In this document: positions 23,501 through 32,341 of the stretch, one piece after another
Layout: every line of letters begins with the position of its first letter
Numbering within the stretch: position 1 is the stretch's first letter
Assembly: GCA_028583605.1 (NCBI GenBank)
Contig: CM053330.1
Location: forward strand, 20,361,539 to 20,425,538
Direction: 5' to 3'
Origin: Dastarcus helophoroides
Lineage: Eukaryota; Arthropoda; Insecta; Coleoptera; Bothrideridae
Length of the DNA stretch: 64,000 bases
The notes under the pieces: generated by a model
Database searches by the model: none
Seen by the model: only the letters and a program-made list of their open reading frames with translations
Told to the model about the DNA's origin: nothing
Made by a program: the position numbers and the translations under genes

Positions 23501-26500
23501 ATAAATAGTTGGAGAGATATTATGAAGCAGAATTTTGCAGATCTAGTCAATTTTGATTAATAGTTAGTTTCATTTTGACCTCTTTAACGTTTATTTTCTG
23601 TTATTTCGTCCTAATTTGCACACCTGATTTACTCACAATAACAACTGGTGGTGCATTGGTCAATATAGAAATTTGATTGTATCTTCATGTTTGCATTATT
23701 ACCTGAGATTTGCTTCTTTATCTAAACACAAGAGTCACAATATCTTTATCTGCTTGATTCACTGGAGATTCTTTCTTGCAAAAGGCACGGTTGGGGCTTC
23801 TAAGCCCATATTGCTTGGGGTTTCGCCATTACTTAAAGACAGTATTTTGCAGTATTATATTTTCACAGGTGAGAGAACGTTCTCAGAGGTCAGTACCGAT
23901 GGGAAGCCTTCCACGCACAAGGAAATCCTCGTTGTCTGCTGGAACTCCAGACTCTTTATCCGACAACGAAAGTTCTACATTCCGCACACCAAGGAGAACC
24001 TCCTACAGATCGAATCTGACTCCCGGGGGATCGAGAAGCAATTCACGTCCAACTTCAAGGACTGGCAGCAGACCTGGTAGCAAACCACCTTCGAGACATG
24101 GTTCTAATCTCTCGTTAGATAGTACGGGTAAGTACTTTGTTAATATAGTTTTATTTCCCGCGTATACGAAGAAAAATCTCAATGGTCAATGTTTTTTTTT
24201 TCCTTTAAAAATTATAATACATATAATTTTTATTGTCAAACTCCAAGTTATAGAGAAATTTTAGCAATAAATAAGAAATAAGGTATTAAAAAGGGAGGTG
24301 TTCGATGTAGTAGTTTCCTTATCTTACCCGTCTTTTGTACTTATTACTATTTAAAAGTTGTGGATTATTTTAAAATGAGCTCTTATTACTAGTATCTAAA
24401 GTTTCAAATTCATTATTCAGGCCATGGTTATATAAGAGTTTGGGATAATATGAATTGTGTTTACAATCTAAAAAATGTCTAAAATGTTTACTAATTTTAA
24501 TATAAAAGTGTTTATCAATTACAACTTAGGTAGAACTTTTGATAATTTCCATATTCTAATTTGTTAAACACTTTTGGTTTTATTTTCTGTTTTGCCTTTA
24601 TTACTTTTGATATATCCCCTTAGAATAAGTAATTCATTTTTCAATAATAGGAAGTAACTAACGAGGGAATGACATGCGTTCGGATATTCTAACAAACTAT
24701 GCCAATTAAAGGTTCTGTAATAAAAGAGTCGAACATGCTACAACTGAAAATAAGAGCCGTATAACGATTTCGACCTTTCTTGGCCTCATCAGTGCGATGA
24801 GATATTTGTAAATGTGTCAACTTAAAACTATCAATCAGCTACATAAATATTCGACAGATCTAAATCCTATTGAGTGATTTGTAACCGATTTTCAACTATC
24901 CTACAGGAAACATTTCTGCTATATGTTCATTGAAGCAATTGTTGTTGAGAATTCATTACAGAATTCAGATTATAAAATTGACGGCTCTCAGCAACTCTTT
25001 ATGTGTAATATAATTTACTTAAAAAAGTACTTTTACTATTGCAAAGGAGGCATAAAGGCGTATAGTGTTGCCACAACCTTTAAAACATTGTATTTATTTC
25101 ATGTTAATAATGGTTTGTTACTTGTTTGTAAATAACCGATATTAGTTATACTCAAAGCCACAAGATAAATAACAACCAGAACTCATAACATGACCGTTTG
25201 AGTCCCGTAAACAGTAATGAATCTGTTTATATATAAATTGCTTTTCTAACTATTTGTATTTTTGCAGATGATACACCTTCAAGAATTCCAAGAAGGACAC
25301 CGGTGTCCAGTAGAACTACAACTACTACTTCAAGTAGAAGAGGTGTTAATGGTACACCGGGTTCAAGGACACCTAGTGGCCTTGTTTCACCTGCCAGCCC
25401 GGTAGGAAAGTAAGTATTTTTTATTCTCAGTTTATTAACAGCTATTCGTAAATAGAAAAGACCAATTAAACATTTCTTAGATTAAAGATTTAATTGTATT
25501 CATGTGTCTAAAGACAACTAATTTGGTAGTTGATGTACTGTATATAGTTGCGCTAATCTAATAATTTTAATTCCATGTAACGTCACAAATTACGTCATAT
25601 ACCTATAGCTAGTTGTGCGTCTTAATTTTAACATTAATTGGATGTTAATTGGCACTTGATGACTTAATTCTCGATTTCTTTAACTTACTAGATCATCGGG
25701 CATACCAAGGGCCTCAAGTATACCAACCTTAACTTCCATTCAAAACCTAAGGTAAATCATTGCGAGATTTCATTGGCTTAAAATTTGTGTACAGCAATGG
25801 TGGAAGGAGGGGACATTTCCTTACTAACATTATCACGTTTCACATAAAATCATCTTCATGCTCTTCATCAAAGCGGCCAACTACTTTGAAATAATATGTT
25901 ACGTTGCTTTCTTGGATCAAATTTAATTTATTTTATCAAACAACATTTCGTTCAAATTACAGGAGAGAGACCACAAGTTCAGGTTATAGTTTCACCTTTT
26001 CGCGCAGAAACGAAGATTAGGTAATTGATCGTAATAAGTCAATAAGAAACTAAATAACTAACAGAACAATTCAACTAATTGGTATTAATTAGTATTTATT
26101 TCTTGAAATTGTAATTCTTAATTAATAGTTTAGGTAAAAAGTAGATTATGTTAAAACAACTTACATATGTTTTGCCAAAGGGCACAACTTAATTTTCCTA
26201 GAAAATATCCTGTTTACAATGTTTTTATACACTGCAGACTTTAATGAATCCAATGTATTTCTCTTTAAAGTTGAATATTGATAGCTTTTTAACTAAAAAA
26301 ATATATGTACAGTGTGACCCATTTATTTTTGAGTCAGCTGTAGAATCTGTATATTTTTTGTGCGCTCTTAACCGGATCGCTGAATAAACAGAAATTCTAC
26401 AGGGTGACTCGGAATTAAACGGATCACATTGGATGTGCAGGATGTTCACGCGAAAACTATACACTTTTGAGCTTCTGTAACTCTGTTTTTTTCATCGTAT

Positions 26501-29500
26501 CAAATAGTCCAAAAAAGTGTTTGTCATGATTTTTTATGGACATTTTTGATATCTTACTAAAAAAATTAAAGATCAGATGCAAGCTCTAAGTAACCTAACT
26601 TTTTTTGAATGAGGCACCTTGTATATTCTTCTGTATTTCGATACTGCTTTTAATGCCAATTTCTTTAGATATTTTTTTAAATATTGTCAAAAAAAGATTA
26701 CAAAAATATCTATTGTGTATAATATAGGGTTGGCCTTTGAAAGTGGAAGGAAGCATCGAAGAATTCTGTAACTTTTGACAGTGTTGTCAAGTGGTCTAGT
26801 GCCATACGGCTTAGAAAATATCAGTCAAAGGAAATTTATGCCATGGTATAGTACACTCCGAAAGAACGTGCTGAAATTGTTTAGTTGTACATTCATAACT
26901 TCTCAATTATAAAAATTACACGTGCATTCGTAAAGAAACCAAAGTGAAAAATGCTCCAGGTGATAACACTATAAAGCGTTGATACACAAAATTTATGAGC
27001 TCGGGTAATCGTATTGATTATATCAGCTGCGGGTCCAGGCAAGCAACAAGACGTTACGATGAAAATATCGAAACCGTATGAGCCAGTGTTGAGTTCCCAG
27101 GAATGTCGAACGTGCGTTGTTCTTAGAAATTAGGCATCCCTAGAACCACTTTCCGACGCATAATTCGTAATAATATGAATATGTTTACTTACAAAATTTA
27201 AGTGGCTCAAAAATTAAATACATCTGGCGATTTTGCCAAATTACGATTTTGACTGTCTACGCAGGTCACCCGATTTAACGCCACCAGACTTTTATTGGTA
27301 GGGTTTTTTTTAACTCGACAACTAAATTTAATTTTGAGTTATATTATAACTGCATATTCGTCGAGCAGACTACGCCTTAAAAAAGTTAATATCGACAAAA
27401 TATTTTAATGAAAATAGAAACATGGTACAATAGTAAGTGAATATACTACCTCAATGGGAAAAAATATTTACCAAATATGAATTAAACTTAGTTGCTACAT
27501 GTGTCCTTATTGTAGGAACCGCAAATTTTGCTGTCTTGTCAATCATCGAGTTAATGATGGATATACATAACATATTTTTAGGCAAATTCGACGTGATATA
27601 AATAGGAGCATTTACATCTGATATCAAGCTTCAAATTCATCTCCCTCAACTGTTGCCTGAACCAGATCCATGCAAGTTGTTTTTTCATTTTCATAAAAAA
27701 TTTAGCCGAGAAATCGTTTTTTTTTGTTTGCATGCTGTGATTGGTCGACTTCATTTCTAGTATGAATATGAATTATATCTGAGTAGACTTAGCGAGGGCT
27801 CTAAGACGTTCATTAGGGTAGAATATCAAGATTAAGGTTATTTTTTTTCGCCATTTTATGATAAATTGAACACCCCAAATAATTTTCAACGACCAAAGCA
27901 AAAAGAGTGCCTTCCGCAATACATCAACATGATAATATATCTCCCTAAAAATTTTTGAGGACTGAAAAAACCTTTAACGCCGTTAATTTACTCTCGCAAA
28001 TTAACATTTATTTAACTTCCTACCGCCGCTTCATATCTGACTATTTCGATTCTCCTTTGCTACCTGACGCCTAGAGGACCCGCAGGCACCGCTCTACCCA
28101 AAGACAGGCTTTGAGTAAACCGATAGCTAGCGCCTATCTCTCCTACTGGCAAGTTCTAAAGAAAGCAGTGATTATACAGATGGAAGTAGAAAAAAAGATC
28201 TGCAATCAACCTATAAAAAAATACAAATAAAACGAAGTGTAATGCACATAACTTTGCATAAAAGTTACGTAGTAACTAAACTTTCATCGAGCGAATGACG
28301 AGATAGCCTTAGGTCAATTCCTAAGTGATGTGCGAACACAATTGTGTCACACATTGCACTGTTTATTTAAATTATTAAAGTAGAAAAAGAATGAGAGAAG
28401 GCGTACACTTGAAAGTTTGTGAATTTCGCATTCGCCGGAAGTGGGTCGTCTCGCGGACGAAAAATTAGTGATCAATCCAAGACCTGAACGTAATTAAAAA
28501 CCAACATATGAAGTGAAATTGCCATCATAGCTGCCGAAACATTGACCAACGTCATGGAAAACGCCAAAAAAGAGCACATTTGGCATTGTTCTTTCTTGGA
28601 AACAAATGCTTCCAGTGTAAATGGTCAACCCTGTAATATGAAAGGAAAGGTAAATTGGTTTTTTAATAAAAACCGGAATTTTTAAATATATTTACAATGT
28701 AATAACAACAAGTTGCAATTTCATTGTCATTTGTTAACATCTGGACAATTTTTGAGGTTAACATATGTAAATTATATATAATGAAATCAGCGTGAAAGGC
28801 GCTATCGAACTCCAGAATGTACAGGGAGTCCGATTTAAAAAATAAAGTTAGGTTAGTTCAAGCTTGCACCTGCTCTTTAATTATGTTTTTAGTAATACAC
28901 GAAAATTATCCATAAAAATTCAAGAGAAAGACGTTTTTGAACTATGTGGTATGATGAAAAATAACCGAAATACATTAGCTCAGAAGTGTACAGTTTTCGC
29001 ATGAACAGCTTGTACGAGTAGACAAAAGAGATACCAAGAATTTACAAGCCGTCCCGACTTTTCCAAAGAGCGACCGCTTGCTAAGCGTTTGTGAGTCAAC
29101 TGTTGGTAGTTCGGTTACCTATGCTCCACTACACATGCTTAAGAGGCTGCCTACTGCAGTATAGATTGCATTTTATTTTGCATTTTATCTTTCTTAATGG
29201 TATTATGCAAACATTGGTCTTAGTACTCTTATGATTAAATCAGTTACGCTGGAAATATCGATGAAAATGTTTTTTGTAACTGACTACAATAGACGTTACA
29301 AGTTATAATTATACTTTGTATTTCCAGTTTGTTCTCATTTAAATATTTTTAAATCCTGGTTGAAACGAACTATTAGATTATGTAATGCAGCAAATATCTT
29401 AAGGTAGTACTGTGGATTTTAGGATTTTCTTCAAAATTTAACGAAATTCGGCATGTAGGTAGATTGTAGTAAGATAATGATCCAATTAAATTTTTTAAGA

Positions 29501-32341
29501 GCTATTGACATTTCAAATTTCACGCTTTTAATATTGAGCCTTATGAGAGAGGTTTTTTCATATTTTACAGAAAGTACCATTCAAATTTCAGTAAAAATTG
29601 AAAAAAAAAAATAAAGATACAAAACATTTTAGACACTTGTATGATAATAGTAATTATCGAATAAATATAAAAATTTATTTTTTATTGTACTTTTCCGGTA
29701 GTTTATTAGATGCGCAACGTCGTTTTTAGGTAAGCAATTCGACGACCCTAATGAATTAAATTTATTTGCTGATTCAACCTACTGGACCCTGTTCTCGAAC
29801 ATTTTTTACTTTTACAATGGAATATTTCTTTATTGTAACTGAATGACTTTGAAGACAGCATTGTTCGCTCATATAAATTCCTGAGTTTTAGTCCATCGCG
29901 ACGTTGCCTTGTCCAAATACTACGTTAATTGAAACTGTTGATGTATACTTCTAAGGCCTTTTAACTCTAGTAATATGTGCACTACTACCTTAAGAGGTTT
30001 ATAAGTTGTAATTTACCCTAAATATATTACCAAAAAATGCAATATGTCAAAATTCACTCAAGTAATAGTTGAAAATTATTGGAGGTCCGTAATTTTAGTT
30101 TTGGTTACACAGCTGCTAATATCAAATATATTAATTCCATGCAATTTAAATGCATGCTATACTAATTGTAAGATGAATAAAAGTGTTAATTTAGGTAAAG
30201 GTAGCTGAAATTAAGTTTATTAACATTAATAAGTAACATACTGCTAAAAAAATGTTAAAAATGTAAAGGAAACTTCGCCAGAAATAAAATACTTTATCTA
30301 AATAAAAGACAATAAAGTAAAGCCTCTACTATTGAAAAATATTCGAAGGTTTTAGTAATTTAGTTGGCCGCATTCTTAAAGTAAGCAAATTCATTTTGAT
30401 GCCAATCTTGTTAGTTTTTAAACCATTGCAAAAAAATATTTCGTTTTGCCTTTCTGCAACTATGATACGCATATTCCATCATTTGAGGACGACATGAGTA
30501 ATAAATGGCAACAATTAGAGGAAAAGTTAACAGTTCCTTCTCCTATGAAAAAATCTAATACAATATAAACATGAAAATTTTATAAATCATGAACGCCTTT
30601 CCCAAACATTATTATTAATTTATGTTTGGAAAATTAATCGTTTTTTCTTCTTACTTTTGTTCTTTTCTTGGACTTGCATATTGTCCAAATAAGAAAATTA
30701 TTAACAAAATACGGTTTGTTTAATTCTAGCTTAACTAATACGCTACTTAAAAAGACTTTTTTTTCAAAATTCTGTTTTATTTATATAAACAATTTAAAAG
30801 CTGATATATAAAAGTTAAGCCGAAAAAAAGAGATAGTGGTAACTTGGAAGGAAGGAGAATTCATTATTAGAACTAATTAATTCATTATATAAAATAATGT
30901 TTTGATAATAGAATCACCATCCCAAATCGAGTAGAAATATTATCTTAAATAATGAGCTAATTACCCGAAATTGGTAAGACATTGCATTTTGTAAAACATA
31001 ACAAGTGCGAATCTTTTACGTTTTCAATATCATGCAATGGGTTTGCTTACATTTTTTGTTTTTGAGTTTTCACTTAAGTGATTGTTATAAGAGATATAGT
31101 AAAAAAATTTTTTGGTAGATCACGTATACCTATATACAGGGGGAGTGGTGACACGGACCCTGAATCCCATTCAACTTCAAGCTCTTGTTCTATGTCCTTA
31201 TCTTCCGGGTAACTCTTTATTCTATGCATGATGTAACTTGTGTTTGTTTCTTGCCATGTGCATGTCTTAGGAAACATGTTTAATGAAAACTATATCAATA
31301 AAAAAAAGCGAAACGTTTTGGTTATGCTATATTAATTACGTTTATTTAATTAGGATACTTTATTTATCTCAAAGTGTTGCCTACTGCATATATAATATTT
31401 CTCTATTCAATGTGTTTTATGTAGTTTGGTAACCTAAATATGTTTTTTTCCTGCTAACCTAACAGAACTAAATCATCTGCAAGTAAATCAAGTAAATCCA
31501 AAATTCCAGTAGCAAAAGGGTAATAACCTTAAACATTTTATTTGTATTGTTATCTTGATTTCATTTTCTACTTCTCTTTTAGAACTGCTTTTTTATTTCA
31601 TAAACTTGAGTGTAACTTTAACGATGTATTTCATTTTAAAGATTATTTCAATTCCTTTAAATTTACAAAGAGAAAGTAATGGTAGTTCTTAACGGGCAGT
31701 AAATAATTTTTTCTTAAGTTGTCTTTGTTATGCATTTAAACAAATTTACGTCTTTTATTAAAGTGTGATTGAAATTTGTGGTGTTGGTTTTAGAAAATAT
31801 TATTTAGAAGCTTTCTTGTGATATTTTTTCTAAAGAAAATGATTATATAATTATATGGTTTAGTAGTTTTTTCAATGATTTGCAATCATTTTCCTTTTAG
31901 TTGCCATATTTATATTTAATTGCAATTTAACATATTAACTGGCATGTGTGTAATTTTTAACTAGGAGTGCAAGCAAGCCACGGCAAGTAACTGTGGGTGT
32001 AGCACCCACTCTTAGGACGTCGGCGCCATCTAGGTAAAGCTTCAAATTATTACATACTTAATCTAGAATTTTTTTTAAAAGTTAAGTTGACAAATTCGAA
32101 AACAATATTTAACACAATAAACATATTAATGAACAGCTAGCATACATGTCTAATCAATATCATACTTACTTTTTCTTTTACATTTAGAACTCGAACACCA
32201 TCAGGATCTAATACTCCCGTACCTCCTGGCACGCAAACCGCAGTATCTAAGCTTTTGCGAAAAACATCGGGAGCGTCTGACACACCAACGGGACAAACAA
32301 AAAAATCATCATTAAAGGATCGCGAGCCATTTAGGGTATAG
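2516..32341 (+). CDS. shot: 3' part of spectraplakin gene short stop (shot; MACF1/dystonin family)
   Basis: Spliced gene; the 5' part (actin-binding CH domains, plakin and spectrin repeats) lies outside the window. Shot/MACF1 proteins cross-link actin and microtubules in axons, muscle attachments and epithelia. Joined exons give, in order: a short variable linker, two EF-hands, a complete GAS2 microtubule-binding domain (with its C-T-C motif), a variable linker exon, and a basic Ser/Arg/Pro tail with four SxIP EB1-binding motifs. All proposed introns are GT-AG and all phases agree: 2-2 before the EF exon, then 1, 0, 1, 0, 1, 2, 2, 2, 2 to the end. Identity rests on near-exact family sequence such as [35 protein letters not shown] and [14 protein letters not shown]. 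The C-terminal REPFR-V ending resembles my memory of fly Shot. Which optional exons are used together cannot be seen from DNA. Confidence 0.96.
3544..3582 (+). CDS. shot: shot candidate microexon (39 nt)
   Basis: A pyrimidine-rich acceptor (TTTTCCTTTTCTAG) is followed by 39 nt and the donor AG|GTTAGC. It is open in phase 2-2, matching its neighbours, and encodes about [12 protein letters not shown] with a completed codon at each end. Its size, symmetric phase and position between the other linker exons suggest an optional cassette. The donor is weaker than consensus, and I cannot confirm use without transcripts. Confidence 0.5.
4055..5415. mobile_element. Non-autonomous DNA transposon with ~300-bp imperfect terminal inverted repeats
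   Basis: The reverse complement of about 5025-5415 aligns with about 4055-4370. Shared blocks include TCCAATATAAC near both tips, AGTATGGGCA, TTGCGCAATTAAAA, CGTTTCGTCTTCGAG and CAATTTTAGAA (one mismatch). The core carries no recognisable transposase. Tips begin TATACA..., suggesting a TA target. It lies in a shot intron. It is old, with many mismatches between the arms. Class within Tc1/mariner-like MITEs is a guess. Confidence 0.8.
6909..6986 (+). CDS. shot: shot exon, Pro-rich variable linker (78 nt)
   Basis: The acceptor TATGTCTTCAG is followed by a stop-free 78 nt in phase 2-2 and the donor AG|GTATAC. It encodes a Pro/Gly-rich linker that includes [19 protein letters not shown]. Base composition rises sharply from the AT-rich intron to a GC-richer coding block. 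It is symmetric with the exons at 2516 and 3544 and with the EF-hand exon, so it is most easily read as a cassette or constitutive linker immediately before the EF-hands. Ser-Pro and Thr-Ser-Pro sites could be phosphorylation targets (inference). Confidence 0.7.
7423..8561. mobile_element. Foldback element with arms of nearly 500 bp
   Basis: The left half (7423 to about 7900) and the reverse complement of the right half (about 8090-8561) match through TGATTCTAAA, GCTTCGTTTCCGAGTTACAG, TTGCGAAAC, CAGTGGCGGGTATA, a G-rich run at 7701 against CCTCCTCCCTC, and AAAATGCATTTTTATAT. No transposase is visible. The right tip lies only about 145 bp upstream of the shot EF-hand exon acceptor. A single arm of the same family occurs at 51212-51478, and a related foldback at about 59870-60610. 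Confidence 0.85.
8707..8987 (+). CDS. shot: shot exon: pre-EF region and first EF-hand
   Basis: Acceptor TTTTATATAG, phase 2 in, phase 1 out. It encodes [20 protein letters not shown], then a coiled-coil-like stretch and the first EF-hand near its end ([14 protein letters not shown]). This is among the most conserved stretches of spectraplakins. Loop position 6, usually Gly, reads Glu here (codon GAA), which may weaken Ca2+ binding. The exon stops after 'aaa act a' at a GTAAGG donor. The missing two bases of the Lys codon come from 9042, restoring the family sequence [13 protein letters not shown]. Confidence 0.95.
8988..9041 (+). other. 54-nt in-frame, stop-free intron between the EF-hands
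   Basis: It starts GTAAGG and ends TTTTTTCCCAG. Removing it restores the exact family sequence [11 protein letters not shown]. Leaving it in adds 18 hydrophobic and acidic residues without a stop, which is why a naive open reading frame runs through it. It is near the lower size limit for animal introns. Confidence 0.92.
9042..9268 (+). CDS. shot: shot exon: second EF-hand and first part of GAS2 domain
   Basis: Phase 1 in, phase 0 out, donor AGG|GTAGGT. It encodes [15 protein letters not shown], then the second EF-hand ([13 protein letters not shown]), then LRPDW and the start of the GAS2 domain with the conserved CTC and [13 protein letters not shown]. Position 12 of the second EF loop is Lys instead of the usual acidic residue, so Ca2+ binding by this loop is doubtful. 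The GAS2 domain binds the microtubule lattice, and the EF-GAS2 module is the standard spectraplakin arrangement. Confidence 0.96.
10406..10523 (+). CDS. shot: shot exon: second half of GAS2 domain
   Basis: Acceptor TCTTTCAG, phase 0 in, phase 1 out, donor GAG|GTATGT. It encodes [20 protein letters not shown], then [19 protein letters not shown], completing the GAS2 fold. The split 'g' at the end makes Ala with the next exon (PCR-A-KGRTN), as in other spectraplakins. It can also join, in the same phase, to the exons at 11439 and 17695. Confidence 0.97.
11439..11504 (+). CDS. shot: shot candidate 22-residue cassette exon after GAS2
   Basis: Acceptor GGCTGTACAG, donor TTG|GTAAGG (strong). It is 66 nt, phase 1 in and out, so it slots between the GAS2 exon and either following exon without a frame change. 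It encodes about [20 protein letters not shown], rich in Pro, Glu and His, with the codon completed downstream. It is GC-richer than its surroundings. I do not recognise a domain. It would lengthen the hinge between GAS2 and tail. Confidence 0.66.
13057..13214 (+). CDS. shot: shot exon: [11 protein letters not shown] linker (alternative A)
   Basis: Acceptor CTCACACAG, phase 1 in, phase 0 out. It encodes [20 protein letters not shown], conserved just after GAS2 in spectraplakins, then a low-complexity Ser/Ala/Pro stretch and RTPQGPITK. The donor AAG|GTATTG is weak at +3 to +5. A transposon tip begins four bases into the intron (13219), so the insertion has shaped or constrained this donor. It joins in phase 0 to 23869 ([11 protein letters not shown]). 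An unspliced reading frame upstream gives a false hydrophobic N-terminus that is intron. Confidence 0.92.
13219..14234. mobile_element. 1.0-kb element with 14-bp terminal inverted repeats at the shot donor
   Basis: TGCACTAAAGCACT at 13219-13232 is exactly inverted at 14221-14234. Inside are two degenerate direct copies of about 200 bp (from about 13595 and from about 14035), both with TTACTGTTT- or TTCACTGTTTT-like starts, GAGCAGGAT and CATATCAGTCTAGTGAACGG. Between them, about 13880-13990 forms a long GC-rich hairpin around TGTCCATATCGCAC. No coding sequence is evident. A degenerate relative of the hairpin sits at about 14455-14575, outside the tips. Confidence 0.66.
14235..17694. other. shot intron, repeat-rich, no gene seen
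   Basis: It holds the degraded hairpin copy at about 14455-14575 and sequence beginning CAGGATGTTCCATTCAG at about 14711, which resembles tips of insect TIR elements. The rest is AT-rich DNA with short open frames that show no family features. A possible 21-nt microexon at 17076-17096 is discussed in the findings. Confidence 0.6.
17695..17840 (+). CDS. shot: shot candidate alternative linker exon (alternative B)
   Basis: A long pyrimidine tract and GTTGTTTAG acceptor are followed by 146 nt, phase 1 in and phase 0 out, and the donor TGG|GTAATA. These phases are identical to those of the 13057 exon, so it can replace it between GAS2 and the tail. It encodes [20 protein letters not shown], then a Gly/His/Trp-containing stretch ending NPNSCHW. 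The start looks helical and acidic. I do not recognise a named domain. High GC and strict phase fit support a real exon; its use is inference. Confidence 0.72.
18390..18760. repeat. A-rich tract with recurring CGAAATTT motifs
   Basis: CGAAATTTC, GAAATTTATA and similar words recur irregularly, together with AAAAGGCA-type words, on an A-rich strand. A similar but longer tract lies at 37420-38030. It has no clear unit length and is non-coding. Confidence 0.5.
19024..19799. mobile_element. 776-bp foldback TIR element with TA target duplication
   Basis: It starts CAGGGTCTTTGGTTATAAAT and ends with the inverse. Both tips are flanked by TA. Arms extend to about 300 bp, shown by CATATTTCGAAAGATAAATG against its near-inverse at about 19049 and by matches around CTAGA, AATTTTTTTATTTTC and GACTTT. 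The core has no transposase. TA duplication points to Tc1/mariner-type mobilisation. Confidence 0.88.
19802..23868. other. shot intron, no exon seen
   Basis: AT-rich intron between the alternative linker exons and the tail exons. A GC-richer island at about 20890-21060 carries only short unconvincing open frames. A short C2-like relic on the minus strand at about 22179-22300 is listed in the findings. Nothing else is supportable. Confidence 0.6.
23869..24127 (+). CDS. shot: shot exon: basic Ser/Arg-rich tail, first part
   Basis: Acceptor TTTTCACAG, phase 0 in, phase 1 out, donor ACGG|GTAAGT. It encodes [20 protein letters not shown], then [14 protein letters not shown] and repeated GSR/SRP blocks ([14 protein letters not shown]), ending LSLDST. 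This is the GSR-repeat tail known to bind microtubules in spectraplakins. The Ser-Leu-Ser-x-Gly-Thr-Pro-Asp cluster and other SP/TP sites resemble GSK3/CDK-type targets; in family members tail phosphorylation lowers microtubule affinity (family knowledge). Confidence 0.95.
25268..25409 (+). CDS. shot: shot tail exon with SRIP motif
   Basis: Acceptor TATTTTTGCAG, phase 1 in (completing Asp of STDD), phase 2 out at GGAAA|GTAAGT. It encodes [20 protein letters not shown] and then a Gly/Ser/Pro stretch. SRIP at 25279-25290 followed by Arg-Arg is a good EB1-binding SxIP motif, which recruits the protein to growing microtubule ends. Confidence 0.94.
25692..25751 (+). CDS. shot: shot tail exon with two SxIP motifs
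   Basis: 60 nt, phase 2 in and out, acceptor TTACTAG, donor CTAAG|GTAAAT. It encodes [20 protein letters not shown] followed by a split Arg codon. SGIP (25696-25707) and SSIP (25714-25725) are tandem EB1-binding motifs only two residues apart. Being symmetric, the exon could be skipped without a frame change, removing both motifs at once. Confidence 0.92.
25963..26020 (+). CDS. shot: shot alternative terminal exon (short C-terminus)
   Basis: Acceptor CAAATTACAG, phase 2 in. It encodes [19 protein letters not shown] and stops at TAG 26018-26020. If used, it ends the protein right after the tandem SxIP exon and omits the 31466-32341 exons. A candidate AATAAA lies at 26383-26388, about 360 nt downstream. 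A GTAATT follows the stop, so the exon could also be an internal 'poison' exon. Peptide composition (Arg, Ser, Thr, aromatic) is consistent with the tail. Use is inferred. Confidence 0.55.
26438..26627 (+). repeat. ~190-bp repeat, left copy of an inverted pair
   Basis: CAGGATGTTCACGCGAAAAC through TTAGGTTACTTAGAGC-type sequence and a GGCACCTTGTA tip. It is inverted at about 28822-29012. Both ends carry CAGGATGTT- or ACAAGGTGCC-like tips typical of insect TIR elements. The Tc1/mariner-type relic at 26727-28633 lies between the copies. Confidence 0.75.
26727..28633 (+). mobile_element. Tc1/mariner-type transposon relic, copy 1
   Basis: Tips AGGGTTGGCCTTTGAAAGTG and the near-inverse before 28633. 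Near the left end, reading from about 26838, a transposase start is visible ([13 protein letters not shown], the helix-turn-helix start of this family) with several in-frame stops. The last catalytic block survives as [10 protein letters not shown] at about 27265. Material from about 27660 to 28390 does not resemble the second copy and is probably a later insertion. It is clearly dead. Confidence 0.72.
28822..29012 (-). repeat. ~190-bp repeat, right copy of an inverted pair
   Basis: Reverse complement of 26438-26627. It begins (+ strand) ACAGGGAGTCCGATT, includes AAAGTTAGGTTA, and ends GTTTTCGCATGAACAGCTTG. It carries substitutions throughout, so it is not a recent duplication. Confidence 0.75.
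29040..29240. repeat. Diverged copy of the 39.5-kb SINE-like repeat
   Basis: It shares CAACTGTTGGTAGTTC, ACCTATG..CACTA-ACATGC and the GATTGCATTTTATTTTGCAT/GGTTGCATTCTTCTTGCAT block with 39685-39810, in the same orientation. No coding content. Confidence 0.65.
29241..31465. other. shot intron, no gene seen
   Basis: AT-rich intron between the short-end exon and the distal tail exons. Only short open frames without domain features are present, and no repeat structure stands out. Confidence 0.55.
31466..31519 (+). CDS. shot: shot tail exon with SKIP motif
   Basis: 54 nt, phase 2 in and out, acceptor CTAACAG, donor AAGG|GTAATA. It encodes [22 protein letters not shown] at 31497-31508 is the fourth EB1-binding SxIP motif. 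The exon is Lys/Ser-rich and so adds positive charge for microtubule contact. Its symmetric phase makes it skippable. Confidence 0.88.
31965..32033 (+). CDS. shot: shot tail exon
   Basis: 69 nt, phase 2 in and out, acceptor TTTAACTAG, donor CTAG|GTAAAG. It encodes [20 protein letters not shown] and then PSR. Basic, Pro/Thr-containing, without a SxIP motif. Phase agrees with both neighbours. Confidence 0.86.
32188..32341 (+). CDS. shot: shot last exon of the long C-terminus
   Basis: Acceptor TTACATTTAG, phase 2 in. It encodes [20 protein letters not shown], then [15 protein letters not shown] and the ending LKDREPFRV, with TAG at 32339-32341. The (K/D)REPFR-(L/V) ending resembles the C-terminus I recall for fly Shot, supporting orthology and the stop. 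Several SxxTP and TP sites are present. Confidence 0.92.
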
